Of a stretch of 64,000 nucleotides of DNA, positions 9,525 through 20,035 are shown in pieces. Position 1 is the first letter of the stretch; every line of letters starts with the position of its first letter. The translations under genes and the position numbers were made by a program. The notes beneath the pieces were generated by a model. It searched no databases. It had not been told where the DNA came from and saw nothing but the letters and a program-made list of their open reading frames with translations. The DNA is from an uncultured beta proteobacterium. GTDB lineage: Bacteria; Pseudomonadota; Gammaproteobacteria; Burkholderiales; Burkholderiaceae. The stretch covers positions 1 to 64,000 of the forward strand of contig CAIQUZ010000113.1 in assembly GCA_903875135.1 (NCBI GenBank). Reading direction: 5' to 3'.

Positions 9525-9863
9525 CTAATGATTTTCTTTGGCATGGTTGATTGAATATTTAGGTATCTCAATCACTAAATCTTGTTGCGCGACAATGGCT
9601 TGACAGGATAAGCGGGATTTAGGATTTAAACCCCATGCACGATCAAGTAAATCATCTTCGTTTTCATCACTCGGATTTAGTGAGTTAAATCCTTCACGAA
9701 CTATCACATGGCATGTTGTACATGCGCATGACATCTCACAGGCATGCTCAATCGGAATATCATTTTCTAACAAAGCCTCACAAATGGATGTTCCTGCTGG
9801 CACATCAATCACTGATCCCTCAGGACAGTATTCTTCATTCGGCAAAATTACAATTTGGGTCAT
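9525..9863 (-). CDS. fdx: [2Fe-2S] ferredoxin of the ISC system
   Basis: An adrenodoxin-type ferredoxin that feeds electrons to iron-sulfur cluster assembly on IscU. Its 112 residues are of usual length. Cluster ligands appear as C-x5-C-x2-C in CEMSCACTTC and a final Cys in RLSCQAIV. It is the last gene of iscRSUA-hscBA-fdx, 12 bases after hscA. No iscX was found after it; the next gene is an unrelated receptor. Confidence 0.95.
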   Translation of the reverse strand: MTQIVILPNEEYCPEGSVIDVPAGTSICEALLENDIPIEHACEMSCACTTCHVIVREGFNSLNPSDENEDDLLDRAWGLNPKSRLSCQAIVAQQDLVIEIPKYSINHAKENH

Positions 9864-9875
9864 AGCTTACTCTTT

Positions 9876-11744
9876 TCATTCAATTTCAGAGAGGTTTTTT
9901 CCAGTTAAAGCTCGACGAATATTGGAGTTCATTCGTCGGGCGGCAAACTCTTCTGTTACTTCAGATAAAGCCTCGATACCACGCCTTAAATCATCGACAT
10001 TATTTGAGTTGGTATGTAATTGTTGTAAAGCATCTAATTGAGTTTGAATCTGCATCAATTCCTCAAGATTTAGTAAGGCCTTATCGACGATTAATGAATT
10101 GGTCACAGCATCAATCAGTCGCAATGCCTCAACTTGCTCTTCACGTAAAGCTCTTGCTTGCATATCTTCTGCCGCACTCTGAAATCCTTCCGTGAGCATT
10201 CTGGCAATATCACCATCAGCAAGACCATAAGTCGGCTTGACTTCGATAGACGTATTCACACCCGACTTTTCTTCTCGAGCAGATACGGATAAAAGCCCAT
10301 CAGCATCCACTTGATAAGTCACCCGAATTCTTGCAGCACCTGCAACCATGGGAGGTATACCACGAAGTTCAAACTTAGCCAGTGATCGACAATCTTGGGC
10401 CAACTCCCGCTCACCTTGCAAAACATGAATCGCCATCGCCGTTTGACCATCCTTAAACGTTGTAAAGTCTTGTGCTTTCGCTACAGGAATTGGCGTATTA
10501 CGAGGAATGATTTTTTCCACCAAACCACCCATCATCTCAACACCTAAAGACAGCGGAATGACATCAAGCAGTAACCACTCATCATTTTTATTTTTGTTAC
10601 CTACGAGCAAGTCCGCTTGCCTGGCGGCACCAAGTGCAACCACTTCATCAGGATTTAAATCATTGAGAGGTGCCTTGTTAAAGTACGAGGCAACCGCAGT
10701 TTGTACATTCGGCATCCTGGTCGCACCGCCAACCATCACTACCCCTTGAAGCTCATCAAGTTCAACATCGGCATCTCGAACTGCTTTTTTAACACTTAGT
10801 AAAGCTTTATTGACTAAGCTTTGAGTCATGATGGCAAACTCAGATTGAGAAATACTCAATTGAATCGATTTCCCATTAGCAAAAGAGTACTCTAACAAAA
10901 CTGCTGGATGAGTACTTAAGGTTTCTTTCACATCTCTACATTTAATCAGCAGTGCGCGCTGATCAACATGCGCTAGTTCAACCTGCTCTGATTCTTTTAA
11001 TACGTACTGCATAAGAGCATGATCAAAATCATCGCCACCTAAGGCGGAATCTCCACCCGTCGACAAAACTTCAAAGACCCCTTTACTCAACCTGAGAATT
11101 GAAATATCAAAGGTGCCACCACCTAAATCAAAAATAGCATAAATACCTTCAGAACCATGATCAAGTCCGTAAGCTAGCGCAGCTGCAGTTGGTTCATTCA
11201 AGAGCCTTAAAACATTGATGCCAGCTAATTGTGCGGCATCCTTGGTGGCCTGACGCTGGGCATCATCAAAATAAGCCGGAACTGTAATGACAGCTCCTTC
11301 AATATCATCTGAGTAAGAATCTTCTGCAAGCTGCCGCAGCCTTGCAAGAATTTCTGCAGATACTTCCACAGGACTTTTCTCACCCTGCACCGTCTGAATT
11401 TTTAACATGCCAGGGGCATCAATAAAGTCATAGGGAAGATTGCTCGTATTGGCGATATCCTTCAATCCACGGCCCATAAAACGCTTCACTGAAATAATCG
11501 TATTTTTTGGATCCATCACGGCCTGAGCTAATGCTTCATATCCGGCCTGGGTCTTACCATTCGGTAAATAACGCACGACCGATGGCAGCATGGTATGACC
11601 TGCTTCACTTTTCAATACCTCAGGAATGGCATTTTTCATACTAGCCACAAGAGAGTTCGTGGTTCCCAAATCAATACCAATCGCAATACGGCGTTCGTGC
11701 GGATTGCGAGATTGTCCAGGTTCTGCGATTTGTAATAAGGCCAT
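9876..11744 (-). CDS. hscA: Hsp70-family chaperone HscA
   Basis: A specialised Hsp70 of 622 residues that pulls the assembled cluster off IscU, with HscB as its J-protein partner. The ATPase domain starts with [12 protein letters not shown] (about residue 23) and includes [12 protein letters not shown] and GGATRMPNV. The C-terminal half is the peptide-binding and lid domain. The length and isc position distinguish it from DnaK. The ATG lies 2 bases after the hscB stop. Confidence 0.96.
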   Translation of the reverse strand: MALLQIAEPGQSRNPHERRIAIGIDLGTTNSLVASMKNAIPEVLKSEAGHTMLPSVVRYLPNGKTQAGYEALAQAVMDPKNTIISVKRFMGRGLKDIANTSNLPYDFIDAPGMLKIQTVQGEKSPVEVSAEILARLRQLAEDSYSDDIEGAVITVPAYFDDAQRQATKDAAQLAGINVLRLLNEPTAAALAYGLDHGSEGIYAIFDLGGGTFDISILRLSKGVFEVLSTGGDSALGGDDFDHALMQYVLKESEQVELAHVDQRALLIKCRDVKETLSTHPAVLLEYSFANGKSIQLSISQSEFAIMTQSLVNKALLSVKKAVRDADVELDELQGVVMVGGATRMPNVQTAVASYFNKAPLNDLNPDEVVALGAARQADLLVGNKNKNDEWLLLDVIPLSLGVEMMGGLVEKIIPRNTPIPVAKAQDFTTFKDGQTAMAIHVLQGERELAQDCRSLAKFELRGIPPMVAGAARIRVTYQVDADGLLSVSAREEKSGVNTSIEVKPTYGLADGDIARMLTEGFQSAAEDMQARALREEQVEALRLIDAVTNSLIVDKALLNLEELMQIQTQLDALQQLHTNSNNVDDLRRGIEALSEVTEEFAARRMNSNIRRALTGKNLSEIE

Positions 11745-11746
11745 AA

Positions 11747-12298
11747 TTAACTAAGGTCTGAAATACGATGGTCCAACTCTTCCATAAATCGCTCTAAAAA
11801 TAATGCAGCACGGAGGTTTTGTAAAGCCAAGTTGGGATTGTGTTGTTGATCAAATTGTTCCCCAATTGTAACAATGAGCGTCTGCAGTTGTTTCTGAACC
11901 TGATCCTGTAATGCACTTAGTGCCATGACATCTTTTTTAGCATCGTCCATGGCTTCACGCAGTTCCATCTGTTGCATCAGAAATTCTTTTGGCATGGAAG
12001 TATTAGTTTCTAACTCGGGATCTAAACCAGCTAATTCACATAAATAAAAGCCCCGCTTGAGGGACTGTTTAAGTGTTTGATAGGCCGTATTAGCATAAGT
12101 GGCAATTTGCAATGACTGACGTTTTTCTGAGTCAGCGGCACTGACATGCTTATCTGGGTGAACTTCTTGCTGAACTTTTACATAGGATTGATCGAGTAAT
12201 TGACGATCAATCTTGAATTGCCTAGGAAGATTAAAAAATTCGAAATAGTCCGCAAAACCGTTTTTAGATCCGGAAAGATTCACCACACCCACACTCAT
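11747..12298 (-). CDS. hscB: Co-chaperone HscB (J-domain protein)
   Basis: A J-domain co-chaperone that delivers IscU to HscA and stimulates its ATPase. The J domain begins at DYFEFFNLP (about residue 17), with the essential HPD at 47-49, and a helical IscU-binding domain makes up the rest. The start is uncertain. No start codon exists between the iscA stop and the J domain, so translation must begin inside iscA. The options are the ATG at 12298 or one of three GTGs at 12292, 12286 and 12283. AAGGA is best spaced for the GTG at 12292. The overlap of 20-35 bases implies coupling to iscA. Confidence 0.92.
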   Translation of the reverse strand: MSVGVVNLSGSKNGFADYFEFFNLPRQFKIDRQLLDQSYVKVQQEVHPDKHVSAADSEKRQSLQIATYANTAYQTLKQSLKRGFYLCELAGLDPELETNTSMPKEFLMQQMELREAMDDAKKDVMALSALQDQVQKQLQTLIVTIGEQFDQQHNPNLALQNLRAALFLERFMEELDHRISDLS

Positions 12299-12587
12299 CC
12301 TTCACGTTAGGGTTTTGAAACTTAAACCCTTCATTTAAACCTTCTCTAGCAAAATCTAACTCAGTCCCATCAATATAAGGCAAACTTTTCGGATCAACGA
12401 ATACTTTAACTCCCTGAGACTCAAAGATCTGATCTTCTGGTAAAGGCTCATCAACATATTCCAGCTCATAGGCAAGACCCGAACAACCGGTGGTTCGAAC
12501 GCCAAGACGAAGACCTACTCCCCTACCTCTTTTTTCAAGGTTCCGGTTGACATGCTTTGCTGCTTTTTCTGTCAGACTAATTGCCAT
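12264..12587 (-). CDS. iscA: A-type iron-sulfur carrier IscA
   Basis: An A-type carrier of 107 residues that passes iron or clusters to targets. The three ligand cysteines are present: one in TTGCSGLAY and two in the C-terminal ECGCGESF. It lies between iscU and hscB in the isc operon, with its 3' end overlapping hscB. Confidence 0.96.
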   Translation of the reverse strand: MAISLTEKAAKHVNRNLEKRGRGVGLRLGVRTTGCSGLAYELEYVDEPLPEDQIFESQGVKVFVDPKSLPYIDGTELDFAREGLNEGFKFQNPNVKDECGCGESFRI

Positions 12588-12604
12588 GGGTATTCTCTGA
12601 GTAA

Positions 12605-12988
12605 TTAAACTAAATGTTTCTCGCGGTAATCTTTTACAGCCGCCTTAATCGCATCCTCAGCCAAAATCGAACAATGAATCTTGACCGGTGGTAATGCCAA
12701 CTCTTCGGCAATTTGTGCGTTCTTAATCTCTAAAGCCTGATCTAAAGTCTTGCCCTTGACCCATTCAGTGACTAACGAAGAAGAGGCAATCGCTGAACCA
12801 CAACCATAAGTCTTGAATTTTGCATCCTCAATAATGCCGTTTTCATTCACACGAATTTGCAGTTTCATCACATCACCACATGCTGGAGCACCAACCATTC
12901 CGGTACCGACAGCTTCATCACCTTTTTCGAAGGACCCCACATTTCTAGGGTTCTCGTAATGATCAACTACTTTGTCGCTGTATGCCAT
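12605..12988 (-). CDS. iscU: Iron-sulfur scaffold IscU
   Basis: The scaffold on which IscS-derived sulfur and iron are assembled into clusters. Its 127 residues are full length. Ligand cysteines are visible in [19 protein letters not shown] and KIHCSILAE. The HscA recognition motif LPPVK directly precedes the last. It follows iscS after 20 bases. Confidence 0.97.
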   Translation of the reverse strand: MAYSDKVVDHYENPRNVGSFEKGDEAVGTGMVGAPACGDVMKLQIRVNENGIIEDAKFKTYGCGSAIASSSLVTEWVKGKTLDQALEIKNAQIAEELALPPVKIHCSILAEDAIKAAVKDYREKHLV

Positions 12989-13008
12989 ATTATTTCCTTA
13001 ACGTTCGA

Positions 13009-14268
13009 TTAGTGTGCAGCCCATTGGATAGTACTTAAATCAATACCATCTTTAAACATCTCCCACAATGGTGAGAGCTCTCTTAATTTTGCAATTTTGT
13101 CTTTAATAAGATCTACCGTGAAGTCAACTTCTTCTGTTGTCGTGAATCGTCCCACACTAAAACGAATTGAACTATGCGCCAACTCATCATTACGGCCTAG
13201 AGCACGCAGCACAAATGAGGGCTCCAGTGACGCTGAGGTACAAGCTGACCCTGAAGAAATGGCAACATCTTTAAGTGCCATCAACATAGACTCCCCTTCA
13301 ACATAGTTGAAACTGACATTTAAGTTATGGGGAACTCGATGATCCATATCGCCATTTAAATATACTTCTTCAATCGTTGAGAGTCCATTCCACAAACGAT
13401 CTCGTAACATCCTGATCCGCTCATTTTCAATACCCATCTCTAAACGTGCTAACCGGAATGCTTCGCCCATCCCAACAATCTGATGCGTAGGTAATGTACC
13501 AGAACGCATGCCACGCTCGTGACCACCACCATGAATTTGGGCTTCAATACGAATCCTAGGCTTACGTCTAACAAATAAAGCACCAACACCCTTAGGGCCA
13601 TAGGTCTTATGTGCACAAAAACTCATTAAATCCACTTTAAGATTCGCAAGATCAATCACTACCTTACCAGTTGCTTGAGCCGCATCTACGTGATAAATGA
13701 TACCCTTCTCACGGCAGATTTCACCGATGGTAGCAATGTCTTGAATTACACCAATTTCATTATTCACATAAAGGATTGACACCAACATCGTGTCAGCACG
13801 AATCTGGCTTTTGAAATAATCAAGATCAAGCAAGCCATTTTCTTGGACATCTAAATAGGTCACTTCAAAGCCTTCACGCTCCAGCTCACGACAAGTATCT
13901 AAAGTGGCCTTATGTTCGGTCTTCAAAGTCATAATATGCTTACCTTTGTCTTTGTAAAAGTGCGCAGCACCTTTCAAAGCAAGATTAATACTTTCTGTCG
14001 CACCGCTCGTCCAGACAATCTCACGAGGGTCAGCACCAACGAGTTGTGCCACTTCAGAGCGTGCCTCTTCAACAGCCTCTTCCGCCTCCCAACCAAAGGC
14101 ATGGGAACGAGACGCAGGATTACCAAACTGCTCACGCAAGTAAGGAATCATTTTGTCAACGACACGCGGATCAACCGGTGTAGTTGCTGAATAATCCATA
14201 TAAACAGGAAAGTGACGAGCACTAAACATCGGTAATGGATTCAGCTTTGGGGTGGTATGTTTGCTCAT
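13009..14268 (-). CDS. iscS: Cysteine desulfurase IscS
   Basis: A PLP enzyme that removes sulfur from cysteine as an enzyme persulfide for Fe-S clusters and thionucleosides. Its 419 residues include a roughly 15-residue N-terminal extension before [14 protein letters not shown]. The PLP lysine is in [11 protein letters not shown] and the mobile-loop cysteine in [14 protein letters not shown]. The ATG at 14268 is preceded by AAAGAGA. It follows iscR after 18 bases. Confidence 0.97.
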   Translation of the reverse strand: MSKHTTPKLNPLPMFSARHFPVYMDYSATTPVDPRVVDKMIPYLREQFGNPASRSHAFGWEAEEAVEEARSEVAQLVGADPREIVWTSGATESINLALKGAAHFYKDKGKHIMTLKTEHKATLDTCRELEREGFEVTYLDVQENGLLDLDYFKSQIRADTMLVSILYVNNEIGVIQDIATIGEICREKGIIYHVDAAQATGKVVIDLANLKVDLMSFCAHKTYGPKGVGALFVRRKPRIRIEAQIHGGGHERGMRSGTLPTHQIVGMGEAFRLARLEMGIENERIRMLRDRLWNGLSTIEEVYLNGDMDHRVPHNLNVSFNYVEGESMLMALKDVAISSGSACTSASLEPSFVLRALGRNDELAHSSIRFSVGRFTTTEEVDFTVDLIKDKIAKLRELSPLWEMFKDGIDLSTIQWAAH

Positions 14269-14286
14269 AGAAGTCTCTTTAGATCA

Positions 14287-14871
14287 TTAATTTTGTTGTG
14301 CGAGATTAAATACCGAATTGACAATAAACCGTTTCGGGACAATCTCTTTTTGGGTCGCTTTTGCATCAACGACATTTAAAGCATTACTTTTCAAGGGCGC
14401 AACTTGCGCTGGTTTATTTTTGTTAATAAAGGGAGATAAAACAGCAACATTGCGGTTTTTCTGCTCTAGAACCAAATCCGTTAAGGTGACAGACTGCAAA
14501 TATTCCACCATCTTTTTATTTAAGTTAGACCATAAGTCATGGGTCATGCACTGACTATTTGCTTCGTCTTGCCCGTGGCAATTCCCCTTACCGCCACACT
14601 GTGTTGCATCAATAGGCTCATCAACCGCGGTGATGATGTCTGCCACTGTAATTGTATTTCCCTCACGGCTTAGGGTGTATCCACCTCCAGGTCCGCGCGT
14701 ACTTTCAACAATTTGAACCCGACGCAACTTACCAAACAACTGCTCTAAGTAAGACAAGGAAATTTTTTGTCTTTTACTGATGCCAGCTAATGTGACCGGC
14801 CCTTCTGATTGGCGCATCGCCAAATCGATCATTGCGGTGACTGCAAAACGACCTTTTGTTGTTAATCTCAT
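14287..14871 (-). CDS. iscR: Fe-S cluster-sensing regulator IscR
   Basis: An Rrf2-family repressor of the isc operon that binds a [2Fe-2S] cluster. The winged helix occupies about residues 1-80. Cluster ligands are Cys92, Cys98, Cys108 and His111. The first two sit at the E. coli positions, but the third Cys and the His are shifted by four because the loop between the second and third cysteines is longer (HGQDEANSQ). The protein has 194 residues against about 162 in E. coli, with a basic, unstructured-looking C-terminal tail of about 30-40. An IscR-type site overlaps its own promoter. Confidence 0.95.
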   Translation of the reverse strand: MRLTTKGRFAVTAMIDLAMRQSEGPVTLAGISKRQKISLSYLEQLFGKLRRVQIVESTRGPGGGYTLSREGNTITVADIITAVDEPIDATQCGGKGNCHGQDEANSQCMTHDLWSNLNKKMVEYLQSVTLTDLVLEQKNRNVAVLSPFINKNKPAQVAPLKSNALNVVDAKATQKEIVPKRFIVNSVFNLAQQN

Positions 14872-14953
14872 AATTTACTCTTACCTATCAATAATTTAGT
14901 TAAAATCCAGATTGGTTTCTGGGACTTCTAAATGTCTCTGCTTGGTATGGGTA

Positions 14954-14978
14954 ATACCTGACAGATTAACTCAAGTAT
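14954..14978. promoter_or_regulatory. IscR type 1 binding site
   Basis: The 25 bases match 22 of 25 positions of the E. coli type 1 consensus ATASYYGACTRWWWYAGTCRRSTAT, as I remember it. The site overlaps the -10 element of the iscR promoter, so cluster-loaded IscR would block RNA polymerase: the standard negative feedback on isc. Confidence 0.8.
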
Positions 14979-15002
14979 AACAAAATCTCGAGATATTGGC
15001 AG
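14974..15002 (-). promoter_or_regulatory. iscR (isc operon) promoter
   Basis: On the minus strand CTGCCA (15002-14997) and TATACT (14979-14974) are 17 bases apart, matching 4/6 and 5/6 of the sigma-70 consensus. The -35 lies only 4 bases from the uvrB stop codon, so the two units are tightly packed and uvrB transcripts may run into isc. Confidence 0.65.
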
Positions 15003-15006
15003 AGGT

Positions 15007-17127
15007 CTAAATCAGAGGATTGTCTGGGGTCATCGCTCCAAATGCCATGGCACGTACTTTTGTTAAACGATCTCTGGTCGAAGCGGCATTTTCAAATTCT
15101 AGGTTACGCGCAAAATCTACCATTTCTTTCTCTAAGCGCTTAATTTCCTTAGCTAAATCGCGCTCATTCATATCTTCATATTTGGCTTTTTCTTTTTGCG
15201 ATTGCCAATTGGCTTTTTCATCGTCCACATCATAAACACCGTCGATGATGTCTTTAATGCGCTTCTTTACCCCTACTGGCGTTATGCCATTTAAACGATT
15301 AAATTCGGTTTGTTTCGTTCTTCGACGGTCAGTCTCGGCAATCGCTTTACGCATCGACTCCGTCACTCGATCGGCGTAAAGAATAGCTTTTCCATTGAGA
15401 TTACGCGCCGCACGACCTATAGTCTGGATCAAACTCCGCTCAGAACGTAAAAATCCTTCCTTGTCGGCATCCAAAATTGCGACTAATGAGACCTCAGGAA
15501 TATCTAAGCCTTCACGCAGTAAATTAATCCCCACCAGTACGTCAAACATACCCAATCGTAGGTCTCGAATAATCTCGACTCGCTCCACCGTATCAATATC
15601 AGAGTGAACATAACGAACCTTAACTCCGTTATCCGATAAAAAATCAGTCAATTGCTCAGCCATGCGTTTGGTAAGAACCGTCACCAAAACACGCTCCTGT
15701 TTATCGACTCTCAATTTAATTTGATCGAGTAAATCATCAACTTGTGTTGAAGCTGGTAAAACTTGAATCTCAGGATCAATGAGTCCAGTAGGTCTGACGA
15801 CCTGCTCGACCACCTTACCTGTTTTATTTTTCTCATAATCAGCAGGTGTTGCACTAACAAAAACCGTTTGACGCATCTTGGATTCAAATTCATTGAATTT
15901 GAGAGGGCGATTGTCCAAAGCTGAAGGCAATCGAAACCCAAAATCGACGAGAGTGACCTTGCGGGCTCGATCGCCGTTATACATGCCATTAAATTGACCA
16001 ATCAGAACATGTGATTCATCTAAAAACATTAAGGCATCTTGCGGGAGGTAATCAATCAATGTCGGCGGTGCTTCGCCAGGCTTACCACCGGATAAATGCC
16101 GAGAATAATTTTCAATCCCTTTACAAAAACCAAGCTCTGCAAGCATCTCCAAATCGAAGCGTGTCCGCTGCTCTAAACGTTGTGCTTCTACGAGTTTATT
16201 TTGCGATAAGAGCTCAGCTAAGCGTTCCCGCAATTCGACTTTAATATCCTCTACAGCGCGCAAAACAGTCTCTCGTGGAGTTACATAATGCGATCCTGGA
16301 TAAACCGTAAAACGAGCTATCTTTTGTTTTATCTTGCCAGTCAGCGGATCAAAGAACTGCAAAGTGTCAATCTGATCATCAAATAATTCCAATCGCACTG
16401 CTAGCTCGTTGTGCTCAGCTGGGAAAATATCAATAGTGTCGCCACGTACCCGAAAAGTTCCTCTAGAAAAGTCCATATCATTACGCTCATACTGCATTGC
16501 CACCAACCGTTTAACGACATCTGTTTGTGACATTTTGTCACCTTGCCGCAAGGTCAATACCATCTTGTGATAATCCCCAGGATTTCCGATACCATAAATG
16601 GCAGAAACACTGGCCACAATAATGACATCACGACGCTCTAATAAACTTTTGGTTGCTGACAAACGCATTTGTTCGATATGCTCATTGATCGAAGAGTCTT
16701 TTTCAATAAATAAGTCACGTGTTGGCACGTAAGCTTCGGGTTGATAATAGTCGTAATAACTCACGAAGTACTCAACCGCATTGCGTGGGAAAAATTCTCG
16801 AAACTCACTATATAGCTGTGCTGCTAAAGTTTTATTGGGAGCGAAAATAATGGCAGGACGCCCCTCTCTAGCGATGACATTGGCCATAGTGTAAGTCTTG
16901 CCAGAACCGGTTACCCCTAAAAGCGTTTGAAAAGATAACCCATCATCAACGCCTTCAATCAACCCCTCAATCGCTGCAGGTTGATCGCCCGCAGGGAGGA
17001 AAGATTGATACAAATGGTATGGGGAATTGGGAAACTCAACAAATTTGGACTCATCCAGCGTCGGAGCAGCGATAGGGGCCGCACGCTCTGATTTACCGGA
17101 TTTACCTTTGGATTGTCTAGATGCCAT
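15007..17127 (-). CDS. uvrB: Excinuclease ABC subunit B
   Basis: The damage-verifying helicase of nucleotide excision repair. It has 706 residues, with an approximately 30-residue basic N-terminal extension before the conserved core. Walker A is GVTGSGKT (71-78), and the beta-hairpin shows as [12 protein letters not shown]. Helicase motifs follow ([16 protein letters not shown]), with a UVR motif at the C-terminus ([17 protein letters not shown]). It is divergent from the aminotransferase at 17288. Confidence 0.97.
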   Translation of the reverse strand: MASRQSKGKSGKSERAAPIAAPTLDESKFVEFPNSPYHLYQSFLPAGDQPAAIEGLIEGVDDGLSFQTLLGVTGSGKTYTMANVIAREGRPAIIFAPNKTLAAQLYSEFREFFPRNAVEYFVSYYDYYQPEAYVPTRDLFIEKDSSINEHIEQMRLSATKSLLERRDVIIVASVSAIYGIGNPGDYHKMVLTLRQGDKMSQTDVVKRLVAMQYERNDMDFSRGTFRVRGDTIDIFPAEHNELAVRLELFDDQIDTLQFFDPLTGKIKQKIARFTVYPGSHYVTPRETVLRAVEDIKVELRERLAELLSQNKLVEAQRLEQRTRFDLEMLAELGFCKGIENYSRHLSGGKPGEAPPTLIDYLPQDALMFLDESHVLIGQFNGMYNGDRARKVTLVDFGFRLPSALDNRPLKFNEFESKMRQTVFVSATPADYEKNKTGKVVEQVVRPTGLIDPEIQVLPASTQVDDLLDQIKLRVDKQERVLVTVLTKRMAEQLTDFLSDNGVKVRYVHSDIDTVERVEIIRDLRLGMFDVLVGINLLREGLDIPEVSLVAILDADKEGFLRSERSLIQTIGRAARNLNGKAILYADRVTESMRKAIAETDRRRTKQTEFNRLNGITPVGVKKRIKDIIDGVYDVDDEKANWQSQKEKAKYEDMNERDLAKEIKRLEKEMVDFARNLEFENAASTRDRLTKVRAMAFGAMTPDNPLI

Positions 17128-17287
17128 TCAAGTTTGTTTAAAATACATTAGATGATGTTGCCACAACATTAGATTATTACAGTTTTTTATATTTTTGATT
17201 TGTAGTACGACTTTCATCAACACCCCGTACATTGAACATTGGCTTACAATTTGATATCTCTATCTTTTTAATCTGAAATTTCCTCTT

Positions 17288-18493
17288 ATGAATCTTTTTT
17301 CTTCTGTTGAACTCGCTCCTCGTGATCCTATTTTAGGTCTTTATGAAACATTTAATGCGGATACTAGACCCACGAAGGTGAACCTAGGAGTTGGAGTTTA
17401 TTTCACAGAAGAAGGAAAGATTCCATTACTGCGTGCCGTACAAATCGCTGAAAAACAGATCTTAGAAAATCCCAAATCTCGGGGCTATCTGCCAATTGAA
17501 GGTATTGCTACCTATAACAGTGCAGTGCAAACCTTGGTGTTTGGTAAGGATAGTGTAATTTCCACCAATCAGCGGGCCGCTACTTTTGAAGGACTTGGCG
17601 GCACAGGAGCCTTAAAGATTGGTGCCGACTTTATCAAACGCTTGAAACCTCATGCTCAAGTATTCATTAGCGACCCTAGCTGGGAAAATCATCGGGGACT
17701 CTTTGAAGGGGCTGGCTTTACAGTCATCCATTACCCCTACTATGACCCTCAAACACGTGGCGTGAACTTTACTGCCATGGTGACATTTTTAAATACTCTT
17801 GCTGAAGATAGCGTCATTGTTTTACACGCCTGTTGCCATAACCCAACCGGTGCCGACATGACGACTGAGCAGTGGCAAGCTATTGTCGAAATCTGTCGTA
17901 ATAAAGGGCTCATCCCATTCTTAGATATGGCCTACCAAGGTTTTGCCGATGGTATTTTTGAGGATGGTATCGCTGTTCGACTTTTTGCAGATTCAGGCAT
18001 GTCTTTCTTTATTTCGAGTTCCTTCTCTAAATCGTTCTCACTGTATGGTGAACGAGTCGGAGCATTGACAGTCGTCACTCAAAATGCCGATGAAACCCTA
18101 CGGGTGGCTTCACAAGTCAAACGTGTTATCAGAACAAACTATTCCAATCCACCTACCCATGGTGGCGCAATTGTCTCGGCAGTTCTCAACTCTACTGAAC
18201 TTCGTGCGATGTGGGAGGAGGAACTGTCCCAGATGCGAGATCGTATTAAACAAATGCGCCATCAGCTCATTTCTGAACTCAAAGCTGCTGGAGCGAACAA
18301 AGATTTTTCTTTCATCGCCCAACAACGAGGAATGTTCTCCTACACCGGTCTATCAAAAAATCAAGTTGACCATTTGATTGCTGACCATGGTGTTTATGCC
18401 GTCAGTACCGGCAGAATCTGCGTTGCTTCCCTGAATACTAAAAATGTAGGCCATGTAGCGCAGTCTATCGCAGCTGTTTTAGCAGAAAAATAG
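17288..18493 (+). CDS. tyrB: Aromatic/aspartate aminotransferase
   Basis: A class I PLP aminotransferase of 401 residues moving amino groups between aromatic amino acids or aspartate and 2-oxoglutarate. The PLP lysine is Lys248 in SSSFSKSFSLYGERVG. Asn and Pro of HNPTGAD (184-190) and a C-terminal GRICVASLN segment carrying the substrate Arg are present. This is the Iota/Ialpha subgroup to which TyrB and AspC both belong; choosing between them by sequence alone is uncertain. The divergent uvrB-aminotransferase arrangement is common in Burkholderiales. Confidence 0.88.
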   Translation: MNLFSSVELAPRDPILGLYETFNADTRPTKVNLGVGVYFTEEGKIPLLRAVQIAEKQILENPKSRGYLPIEGIATYNSAVQTLVFGKDSVISTNQRAATFEGLGGTGALKIGADFIKRLKPHAQVFISDPSWENHRGLFEGAGFTVIHYPYYDPQTRGVNFTAMVTFLNTLAEDSVIVLHACCHNPTGADMTTEQWQAIVEICRNKGLIPFLDMAYQGFADGIFEDGIAVRLFADSGMSFFISSSFSKSFSLYGERVGALTVVTQNADETLRVASQVKRVIRTNYSNPPTHGGAIVSAVLNSTELRAMWEEELSQMRDRIKQMRHQLISELKAAGANKDFSFIAQQRGMFSYTGLSKNQVDHLIADHGVYAVSTGRICVASLNTKNVGHVAQSIAAVLAEK

Positions 18494-18560
18494 TTGTTTT
18501 TGGCTAAATGACACAAAAAAGTCATGTTGCGATAACTAGAAGTAATGTAATATCATGTTG

Positions 18561-18571
18561 TTGCAGTGCAA
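18561..18571. promoter_or_regulatory. TGCA-rich palindrome upstream of phaZ
   Basis: TTGCAGTGCAA is a perfect 11-base palindrome about 65 bases before phaZ. It lies just downstream of a weak promoter-like pair (TTGCGA at 18527, TAATAT at 18548, 15 bases apart). PhaR repressors of PHB genes bind TGC-rich palindromes, so this is a candidate PhaR operator by inference. Confidence 0.35.
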
Positions 18572-18637
18572 TATTTATTGAAATGAGGGGTTTTCTGAAT
18601 CTCAATTCCGCCAAATCGTTTCATAAGGACTGATGTT

Positions 18638-20020
18638 ATGTTGTATCAAATACAAGAATTTAGCCGTGCTATGTTGGAGCCCATTAGTTCATTGGCACAA
18701 ACTGTCGCCAAGATCTACAGCGACCCCAATAATCCCTTGTCTTACTACCCTGCCTCACAAAGAATCGCTGCCGGATATGAACTCCTTCATCGTCTTGGTA
18801 AAGGCTATGAAAAGCCAGAATTTGGGATCAAAAATGTGCAAGCCCATGGCAAACAAGTTGCCATTACCGAATACACTTCCCTTGAAAAGCCATTTTGTCG
18901 TTTAGTTCGTTTTAAACGCTTTTCTGATGACGTAGCCGTCATCAAAGCAATGAAAAATGAACCAATCGTCCTTGTTGTTGCTCCTCTTTCAGGTCATCAC
19001 TCTTCATTGTTAAGAGATACCGTGAAGGTGCTTTTACAAAATCATAAAGTCTATCTCACTGACTGGACCGACGCACGTTTGGTGCCTATCTCAGAAGGTC
19101 AGTTCCATTTAGATGACTACGTAGCTTATATTCAAGAATTTATCCGCTATATTGGCGCAGAGCACCTTCATGTGATTTCAGTATGTCAGCCCACAGTTCC
19201 AGTACTTGGGGCAATCTCTTTAATGGCCTCCAACGGTGAACTAACTCCTGCAACCATGACCATGATGGGTGGTCCAATCGACGCTCGTAAGTCTCCAACT
19301 GCTGTGAATTCGCTAGCGATGACAAAGTCTTTTGAATGGTTTGAAAATAATGTCATCTTTACTGTTCCGCCAAATCATCCCGGTTCAGGTCGAAGAGTGT
19401 ATCCAGGATTTATGCAACATGCTGGGTTTGTCGCCATGAACCCCGATCGTCACGTGCGCTCACATTGGGATTTTTTCCAAGACTTACTTAAAGGTGATGC
19501 CTCTGATGCTGAAGCACATCGAAAGTTCTATGATGAATATAACGCGGTTCTCGATATGGACGCTGCCTACTATCTCGAAACCATTAAAACGGTTTTCCAA
19601 GATTTTGCTTTAGCTAAAGGCACATGGAAAGTCGCAGGACAACTCGTGCGCCCACAAGATATCAAGAGAACAGCCCTGTTTGCCGTTGAAGGCGAATTGG
19701 ATGATATCTCTGGTAGTGGACAAACTCGCTCAGCGATTGAATTATGTTCGGGCATTCCCAATGCAAATAAAGAAGAGTACGAAGTATTAGGTGCTGGTCA
19801 CTACGGAATTTTTGCTGGTCGTCGTTGGCGTGAATTGGTATATCCAAAGATTTCAGAATTTATTCGCAAGCATCCAGGCACCCTAGAAACAAAAGCTCCT
19901 GCCCAAAAAATCACTGTCACTAGTCAAAAAGTAGCTCCTAAAAAAGCTATATCCAGTAAAACTGCAGTGAAAAGAATCATCGTTAAAACAGTCCCCACGA
20001 AGTCACGCCCAAAAGCTTAA
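18638..20020 (+). CDS. phaZ: Intracellular poly(3-hydroxybutyrate) depolymerase
   Basis: This enzyme mobilises stored PHB granules. The catalytic residues fit Ralstonia eutropha PhaZ1 with identical numbering: Cys183 in SVCQPTVPV (Cys replaces the lipase-box Ser), Asp355 in EGELDD and His388 in GAGHYG. Residues 1-415 are the catalytic body. Residues 418-460 are an added tail containing ten Lys and two Arg and no acidic residue, with Ala, Pro, Thr and Ser as filler. AAGGA precedes the ATG. No phaC, phaP or phaR is present in the window. Confidence 0.9.
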   Translation: MLYQIQEFSRAMLEPISSLAQTVAKIYSDPNNPLSYYPASQRIAAGYELLHRLGKGYEKPEFGIKNVQAHGKQVAITEYTSLEKPFCRLVRFKRFSDDVAVIKAMKNEPIVLVVAPLSGHHSSLLRDTVKVLLQNHKVYLTDWTDARLVPISEGQFHLDDYVAYIQEFIRYIGAEHLHVISVCQPTVPVLGAISLMASNGELTPATMTMMGGPIDARKSPTAVNSLAMTKSFEWFENNVIFTVPPNHPGSGRRVYPGFMQHAGFVAMNPDRHVRSHWDFFQDLLKGDASDAEAHRKFYDEYNAVLDMDAAYYLETIKTVFQDFALAKGTWKVAGQLVRPQDIKRTALFAVEGELDDISGSGQTRSAIELCSGIPNANKEEYEVLGAGHYGIFAGRRWRELVYPKISEFIRKHPGTLETKAPAQKITVTSQKVAPKKAISSKTAVKRIIVKTVPTKSRPKA

Positions 20021-20035
20021 CTCTTCTCCCATAGA

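Noticed and set aside
18504-18528. Hairpin AATGAC...GTCATG as a terminator after the aromatic aminotransferase.
   Set aside because: Stem of only about six bases with an A-rich loop and no T-run after it.
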